A stretch of 10,933 bases of DNA from Prevotellaceae bacterium (GTDB lineage: Bacteria > Bacteroidota > Bacteroidia > Bacteroidales > UBA932), in contig JAIRMK010000113.1 of the NCBI GenBank assembly GCA_031258755.1, positions 1 to 10,933 of the forward strand, read 5' to 3'. Of this stretch, positions 7,542-10,933 are shown piece by piece. How positions within the stretch are numbered: the stretch's first letter is position 1; the number at the start of each line of letters is the position of its first letter. The position numbers and the translations under genes were made by a program. A model generated the notes under the pieces. The model did not search any database. It was not told the DNA's origin and was given only the letters and a program-made list of their open reading frames with translations.

Positions 7542-8759
7542 TTAATTGTTCGCTATTCCTGTGCTATTAATAGCATATACTTCATTTGTCCTCACGCCCG
7601 GCTTAATTTCTCCATTTATCATTATAAAATAATCGTCTGCTTTGACCACAGCAGCTCCTGCGAAGGGCTGGCCTGGCAGCACGCCGGCCTTTTCCCATGT
7701 GTTTGTAACCGTGCGGTAAACGATAATATCCTTGTTAAACCTGAAAAATTCGGGAGGTTGCAACCAATAGTGCCGGCGCTGTGCAGTCAATTCTTTAAGC
7801 AACGAAGTGTCTTGTGCCGATTGGGCCTGCCGAATTTGCCGGACAATATCCTGATCATAAAAAAACAATGTTTTATCCACACCGCCTAAAAACACAATCT
7901 TGTCGTGGCCTGTAGAAATGGCGGAAGCGCCCACCATGGCCCGTGTTTCATGATCGACACATATCGTGGAAAGAGCAACCCACTGATGTTGTGAGGGGAT
8001 AAATTTGTATCCATCGGTCAGTATATCCGGTACAGCATTGGTCTCCACATCAAAATCGTATCCACCGAATACATACAAGCAAGTTTCATTACCATCATAC
8101 TGTGCAGCCACTGCCGGCTGTAATCGAGCCGGACCTGGAAAATCGGGCACTGATTGCCACGCTTTTTCTCCATCTTCCGACAACTCCAAATAAATACAAC
8201 GATTGCCGGCTTTACCGTTAATCGCTCCACCGGCCAGATAAATCCTGCTACCTGCCAACGCACCGCCCATGTCCGCATTATTATAAGGTAATGCAGGCAT
8301 CGCTTCCATCTCAACGGTTTGTTTATGTTCATTCCAGCGCATCAGCCACACGTTCGAGAGATGCTGTTCGGCATTTTTACCACCCATGCAAACCACGCCT
8401 TGTGGGATCGAAATACTTACGCCATGCGCTGCTTTATCCGGAAATTTTACTGAGGACACTTCCCATCGTACCGTATCTTGTAAACAATTATGTAATATAT
8501 ATACATAATCATGGTATTGTTTCTCTCCGCCTTCGGCCAGCGGGCATTCTTGAAAATTAGACCCGCCGGCCAACAATATTACGCCCTGGTGAATGCCTGC
8601 AAAAGGCGCTGCCACGCCGGCTTGGAGAGCTGAACCGTTTGCCGGAGGCAATGACGGCAACACAAGGCGTCCAGTCGCATCTTTTACAGAGGTGCATGCC
8701 TGTAACAATACCAAACAGGCAGCCAGTGGTAAAAAACATGTAAAAAAATGCAGTTTCAT
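7542..8759 (-). CDS. nanM: Cyclically permuted kelch mutarotase (NanM-like), lipoprotein
   Basis: This 405-residue kelch-repeat beta-propeller should be the sialic acid mutarotase, which speeds interconversion of the alpha anomer released by sialidase to the beta anomer. A lipoprotein signal ends in LLQAC (Cys22), so it is membrane-anchored, probably facing the periplasm. Double-glycine turns of the kelch blades are at 65-66, 126-127, 177-178, 232-233 and 292-293, with a sixth, degenerate one (INGE) at 381-384. The segment GVAAPFAGIHQGVILLAGG (48-66) lies at the N-terminus, whereas, as I recall the E. coli NanM sequence, the matching segment lies in its C-terminal part. This fits the family described as cyclically permuted mutarotases. 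The region at about 301-345 between the fifth and sixth turns is longer than a normal blade and partly helical. The gene starts 45 bases after the nanR stop and ends 12 bases before nanT. Confidence 0.88.
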   Translation of the reverse strand: MKLHFFTCFLPLAACLVLLQACTSVKDATGRLVLPSLPPANGSALQAGVAAPFAGIHQGVILLAGGSNFQECPLAEGGEKQYHDYVYILHNCLQDTVRWEVSSVKFPDKAAHGVSISIPQGVVCMGGKNAEQHLSNVWLMRWNEHKQTVEMEAMPALPYNNADMGGALAGSRIYLAGGAINGKAGNRCIYLELSEDGEKAWQSVPDFPGPARLQPAVAAQYDGNETCLYVFGGYDFDVETNAVPDILTDGYKFIPSQHQWVALSTICVDHETRAMVGASAISTGHDKIVFLGGVDKTLFFYDQDIVRQIRQAQSAQDTSLLKELTAQRRHYWLQPPEFFRFNKDIIVYRTVTNTWEKAGVLPGQPFAGAAVVKADDYFIMINGEIKPGVRTNEVYAINSTGIANN

Positions 8760-8781
8760 GGAATAGTATTTTTTGGCGTTG

Positions 8782-8792
8782 GTTAAGTTAAC
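8782..8792. promoter_or_regulatory. Small inverted repeat upstream of nanM
   Basis: GTTAAGTTAAC is a perfect 5-base inverted repeat with one central base, in the 45-base gap between nanR and nanM. On the minus strand the neighbouring CTTAACCAA partly resembles the CTTAACAAA core shared by the nanA and nanO leaders. It could be a regulator site, but it is short and the resemblance is imperfect. Confidence 0.25.
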
Positions 8793-8798
8793 ATTTAG

Positions 8799-8816
8799 GT
8801 CAAATCAAGTCAAATC
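8799..8816. repeat. Tandem 8-base repeat over the nanR stop
   Basis: GTCAAATC is present at 8799-8806 and 8809-8816 with a 10-base period. It covers the last codons and the TGA of nanR and the start of the nanR-nanM gap. It may be a small duplication at the gene end or a pair of half-sites one helical turn apart. Confidence 0.4.
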
Positions 8817-9488
8817 CTGAAAAATATCCGACATGCTCTCAAATTGCGTACTCAGGTGTAACCGCATACCCGTACGGAACGCTTCGGGACTTCCCCTGCG
8901 AAGAATTTCAAGCAATCCATTATGTTGTATAATTTGTTTTACTTTCCAGTTTTTTGCGCGGGGTGCATAAATAGAAAATAATGGCTCAAGTAATTGTTGA
9001 AATTTTTTAAGTGATTGATTTCCGGATATTTCATAAAGAATGCTGTGAAATTTAATATCCAAGCGGATAGATTCCTCGGTATTTAGTGTCAATTCCTCTT
9101 TGTCCACAATAGCCTGCAAGCGTTCTAAATCGGCATCAGTCTTACGCATAAAAATAAAATCGGACATGCCAATTTCCAACATCAGGCGCAGTTCGAATAA
9201 ATCTTTCAAAGCATTACCCTGTAAGGTACCCGAATCAATGATGGTTTGCATACCTCCAAAAAAATCCGGTGATTTCAATACTGTACCTCGCTTCCGTCGC
9301 GTTTCCACCACACCCAGCATCCGCAAACGGCTTAATGCTTCACGCACTACCACGCGGCTCACCCCCAGTATTCCCGTAAATTCATCTTCGGTAGGAAGTA
9401 ATTCATCCACTTTAAAATTGTGGTTACTAATGTATTCCAACATTTTTTTTTCAGTTTGTTCGGCTAATGTTTTTTCGCGTATTATCAT
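8805..9488 (-). CDS. nanR: GntR/FadR-family (FCD) transcriptional regulator
   Basis: This 227-residue protein has the two-domain layout of FadR-subfamily GntR regulators. The winged helix-turn-helix spans about residues 5-72, with LPTEDEF (31-37), LGVSRVVVREALSRLRMLG (41-59) and the wing ETRRKRGTV (62-70). The all-helical FCD ligand-binding domain follows at about 93-217. Its usual metal-binding set is present: Asp144 and His148 in RLDIKFHSILYE, His189 and His211. The domain is therefore probably a working effector pocket with a bound metal. It is the first gene of the leftward operon and is divergent from nanA across 139 bases, a classic position for a local regulator that also controls itself. 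The effector is likely sialic acid or ManNAc/ManNAc-6-P (inference). The similarity to E. coli NanR is at family level only, so the symbol reflects locus context. Confidence 0.85.
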   Translation of the reverse strand: MIIREKTLAEQTEKKMLEYISNHNFKVDELLPTEDEFTGILGVSRVVVREALSRLRMLGVVETRRKRGTVLKSPDFFGGMQTIIDSGTLQGNALKDLFELRLMLEIGMSDFIFMRKTDADLERLQAIVDKEELTLNTEESIRLDIKFHSILYEISGNQSLKKFQQLLEPLFSIYAPRAKNWKVKQIIQHNGLLEILRRGSPEAFRTGMRLHLSTQFESMSDIFQDLT

Positions 9489-9523
9489 AGTATAAATAAA
9501 TTATATTAATTTTGGCAATAATA

Positions 9524-9541
9524 TTTATCTGCAAAGATAAA
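9524..9541. promoter_or_regulatory. Candidate operator overlapping nanR promoter
   Basis: TTTATCT at 9524-9530 and AGATAAA at 9535-9541 form a perfect 7-base inverted repeat around GCAA, 18 bases in total. It fully covers the predicted nanR -7 box at 9532-9539, so a dimeric protein bound here would block nanR transcription. GntR/FCD proteins bind such symmetric sites as dimers, but this does not match the classical FadR-type core GTnnnAC. Confidence 0.45.
9532..9539 (-). promoter_or_regulatory. nanR operon -7 box
   Basis: The minus strand reads TATCTTTG, a perfect match to the Bacteroidota TAnnTTTG -7 element, extended by CA. It lies 43 bases upstream of the nanR ATG. It is the best candidate promoter for the leftward operon. 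Confidence 0.6.
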
Positions 9542-9581
9542 AAAAATTTAATATATAATACATAATATTCAAAAAAAATCA

Positions 9582-9589
9582 TATTTTTG
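9582..9589 (+). promoter_or_regulatory. nanA -7 box
   Basis: TATTTTTG matches the Bacteroidota TAnnTTTG element perfectly and lies 38 bases upstream of the nanA ATG, predicting a leader of about 30 bases. It overlaps the 12-base palindrome TTTTTGCAAAAA (9584-9595). That palindrome may simply reflect the extended -7 consensus followed by an A-tract. Confidence 0.6.
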
Positions 9590-9607
9590 CAAAAAAATTA
9601 TTTTTAC

Positions 9608-9620
9608 ACCTTAACAAATA
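9608..9620 (+). promoter_or_regulatory. 13-base element shared with nanO leader (nanA copy)
   Basis: ACCTTAACAAATA ends seven bases before the nanA ATG and is identical to the minus-strand word upstream of nanO at 6239-6251. It lies downstream of the predicted nanA -7 box, so it should be in the transcribed leader. There is no Shine-Dalgarno sequence here, which fits Bacteroidota translation starts. Confidence 0.45.
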
Positions 9621-9627
9621 CTACAAA

Positions 9628-10533
9628 ATGATGAACTCTATTGAAGGCTTAATTACGGCGCCATTTACACCCTTTGGCAAGGACGGAAAAATAAATCTGC
9701 ACATTATTAGCGATTTAGCTGAATTTTATAAAAGAAACGGTATAGCCGGTGTATTTATTGGCGGCACCACAGGAGAATGTAGTTCGTTGACTTTCAACGA
9801 AAAAATAAAATTATTTGAAACCTGGAGTAAATATAAATCGGTTAATTTCAAGATTATAGCATTTCTCGGCGGGACTTGCGCCGCAGAATGTAAACAATTG
9901 GCGTTGGCCGCCCAACAGTACAACCTTGATGCCGTAGCCATGACTGCGCCATATTACTTCAAACCCTCCGGTGTGGAAGAACTGGCCGCATTTTGCGCTG
10001 AAATAGCCGCTGCCGTACCATTACCCTTTTATTATTATCACATACCGAGTTTTACCGGCGTATTTTATAATATGTATGATTTATTAACTTGTGTGGATGG
10101 GAAAATACCGAATTTCGCCGGTATTAAATATACGTATGAAAACATGATGGACTACCAACGTTGTTTGGAATACAAAAACAGAAAATACAATATTCTTTGG
10201 GGACGCGACGAGATGTTGCTGTCGGCACTGGTTGTCGGCGCTACCGGCGCCGTAGGCAGCACTTACGGCTATACGGCTCCAGTGTACCTTAAAATCATGG
10301 AAGCCTACAAAAAATTTGACATGGAAACCGCACGCGCTTTACAGTTAAAAGCGGCGGAATATATTACCTTTTTACACAAATATGGAGGCGCTACCGGAAA
10401 AGCATTCATGAAAGCTGTCGGCAAAGATTGCGGAAACTACCGGCTGCCCGTACGAAACTTGAGCGACGCGCAAATGCAACAATTTTTAGCTGAACTCAAA
10501 GCCACCGATTTTTACGAATACTGCTCAATATAA
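9628..10533 (+). CDS. nanA: N-acetylneuraminate lyase
   Basis: This 301-residue member of the DHDPS/NAL family of (beta/alpha)8 aldolases should cleave N-acetylneuraminate to ManNAc and pyruvate in the cytoplasm. The substrate-carboxylate loop GGTTGE is at 45-50. The catalytic Tyr137 lies in FYYYHIPSFTG, and the Schiff-base Lys167 in FAGIKYTYENM (163-173). GRDE at 192-195 fits the sugar-binding loop that in E. coli NAL carries Gly189, Asp191 and Glu192. The YxIP form around the Tyr and the TYENM segment after the Lys fit NAL better than dihydrodipicolinate synthase. The length is normal. Two adjacent ATG codons open the frame; I take the first. It is the only sialic acid gene here on the plus strand, divergent from nanR, and is followed by a convergent gene, so it appears to be transcribed alone. 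The same enzyme is called NanL in Bacteroides fragilis. Confidence 0.94.
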   Translation: MMNSIEGLITAPFTPFGKDGKINLHIISDLAEFYKRNGIAGVFIGGTTGECSSLTFNEKIKLFETWSKYKSVNFKIIAFLGGTCAAECKQLALAAQQYNLDAVAMTAPYYFKPSGVEELAAFCAEIAAAVPLPFYYYHIPSFTGVFYNMYDLLTCVDGKIPNFAGIKYTYENMMDYQRCLEYKNRKYNILWGRDEMLLSALVVGATGAVGSTYGYTAPVYLKIMEAYKKFDMETARALQLKAAEYITFLHKYGGATGKAFMKAVGKDCGNYRLPVRNLSDAQMQQFLAELKATDFYEYCSI

Positions 10534-10607
10534 AAAAACCTTTTGTTTTACGAACTTTAAATCGTTCCGAGACGATATTCAGATAAAAAAGATTGAAGAT
10601 TGAAAAT
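10534..10607. other. Convergent intergenic gap after nanA
   Basis: These 74 AT-rich bases separate the ends of nanA and the thioredoxin-like gene. ATCGT (10561-10565) and ACGAT (10572-10576) could form a 5-base hairpin with a 6-base loop, but no clear T-tract follows on either strand, so a terminator is only possible. A tandem heptamer, GATTGAA twice at 10591-10604, is also present. Confidence 0.3.
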
Positions 10608-10933
10608 TTATTCGGCCGAAGTAAGCTGATTAAGCCATAATTCCAAGTGGCTTTGCTCAAGGTCTTTCGCTTTAACGACCTTGTCTCTATCAAGCAAATA
10701 AATCATGGGAATGGCATGCAAATCGTATTTGCTGTAAATGTCGGCCGTTTCGTCGGCGTCCCACACATTTATCCATTCGAAGTATTTATTTTCCGTCACA
10801 TACTTCATCCACATGTCGCTATCGCGATCCACATACACGGCAAACACTTGTACCCCCTTGTTTTTATAGTTCTGGTAAGTCTTATACACTTTGGGGGTAA
10901 TTTCTGCACAGGCGCCGCATTGCGGATTATAAA
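10608..10933 (-). CDS. Thioredoxin/TlpA-like protein, 5' part outside window
   Basis: The minus-strand frame is open from the right edge to a TAA at 10608-10610, about 108 residues. Reading back past the first internal start-like codon (a GTG at 10887-10889) shows YNPQCGACAEITPK near the edge. This contains the CxxC redox motif, Cys-Gly-Ala-Cys, at about 10908-10919. The rest has the thioredoxin fold order: VQVFAVYVDRD as a strand after the active-site helix, WINVWDAD, then the cis-proline motif AIPMIYLLD with its following strand, and a C-terminal helix. This matches the C-terminal domain of TlpA/ResA-like or AhpC/TSA-type proteins common in Bacteroidota. The true start, any signal peptide and any N-terminal domain lie outside the window. 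It is convergent to nanA and probably functions in thiol redox or periplasmic disulfide handling, not in sialic acid use. Confidence 0.85.
   Translation of the reverse strand, partial: YNPQCGACAEITPKVYKTYQNYKNKGVQVFAVYVDRDSDMWMKYVTENKYFEWINVWDADETADIYSKYDLHAIPMIYLLDRDKVVKAKDLEQSHLELWLNQLTSAE

Larger units (their letters stand above)
9489..9627. promoter_or_regulatory. Divergent nanR/nanA control region
   Basis: This 139-base, very AT-rich region lies between the start codons of nanR (minus) and nanA (plus). It contains a good Bacteroidota -7 box for each gene, pointing outward and about 43 bases apart, plus an inverted repeat over the nanR box and the 13-base leader element before nanA. No convincing -33 TTTG is seen at normal spacing for either promoter. 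One regulator bound here could control both transcription units. Confidence 0.7.

Noticed and set aside
9584..9595. TTTTTGCAAAAA palindrome as a regulator site at nanA
   Set aside because: It is explained by the extended -7 box followed by an A-tract, so it is not counted as an independent operator.
10561..10576. Hairpin ATCGT/ACGAT as a bidirectional terminator between convergent genes
   Set aside because: The stem is only five bases and no T-tract follows in either direction, so I mention it only as possible.
10591..10604. GATTGAA tandem as a start of a repeat array or CRISPR-like structure
   Set aside because: There are only two heptamers and no spacers; simple GATTGAA-type runs are unremarkable in AT-rich intergenic DNA.
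1..10933. Mobile elements, tRNA/rRNA genes or phage remnants
   Set aside because: No transposase, integrase, terminal inverted repeats or RNA-gene signatures were seen; gene order and spacing look like a stable metabolic operon.

Overview
The window looks like part of a Bacteroidota chromosome, most likely Bacteroidales. It has a paired SusC/SusD outer-membrane system, several lipoproteins with acidic residues just after the lipidated cysteine, start codons without clear Shine-Dalgarno sequences, and promoter -7 boxes of the Bacteroidota form TAnnTTTG. The genus cannot be fixed from this sequence.

Almost the whole window is one sialic acid scavenging locus of the nan type. Six complete genes and one partial gene run leftward on the minus strand with gaps of only 12 to 64 bases. 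In transcription order they are a GntR/FCD regulator (nanR, 9488-8805), a kelch-type sialic acid mutarotase lipoprotein (nanM, 8759-7542), an MFS inner-membrane transporter (nanT, 7529-6291), a SusC-like TonB-dependent porin (nanO, 6226-2942), its SusD-like surface lipoprotein (nanU, 2924-1479), a GH33 sialidase lipoprotein (nanH, 1454-270), and a lipoprotein with a PKD domain (250-1) that runs off the left edge. The N-acetylneuraminate lyase gene (nanA, 9628-10533) is divergent and shares a 139-base AT-rich control region with nanR. At the right end a convergent, 5'-truncated gene encodes a thioredoxin/TlpA-like protein with a CGAC active site. It is probably unrelated to sialic acid use.

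Inferred working model: NanH releases sialic acid from host glycans at the cell surface, NanU and NanO bind it and move it across the outer membrane with TonB energy, NanM equilibrates its anomers in the periplasm, NanT brings it into the cytoplasm, and NanA splits it to ManNAc and pyruvate. NanR probably senses sialic acid or a breakdown product. No ManNAc epimerase (nanE), kinase, nagA or nagB lies in the window, so the later steps must be encoded elsewhere.

The protein set matches known Bacteroidota sialic acid loci and is not a new system. The less expected signals are in the DNA between genes. A 13-base word is shared by the leaders of nanA and nanO, the two genes that start separate blocks. 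A perfect 7-base inverted repeat overlaps the nanR -7 box. A 10-base direct repeat with a 19-base period lies ahead of nanO. The PKD lipoprotein that ends the operon has no known role.
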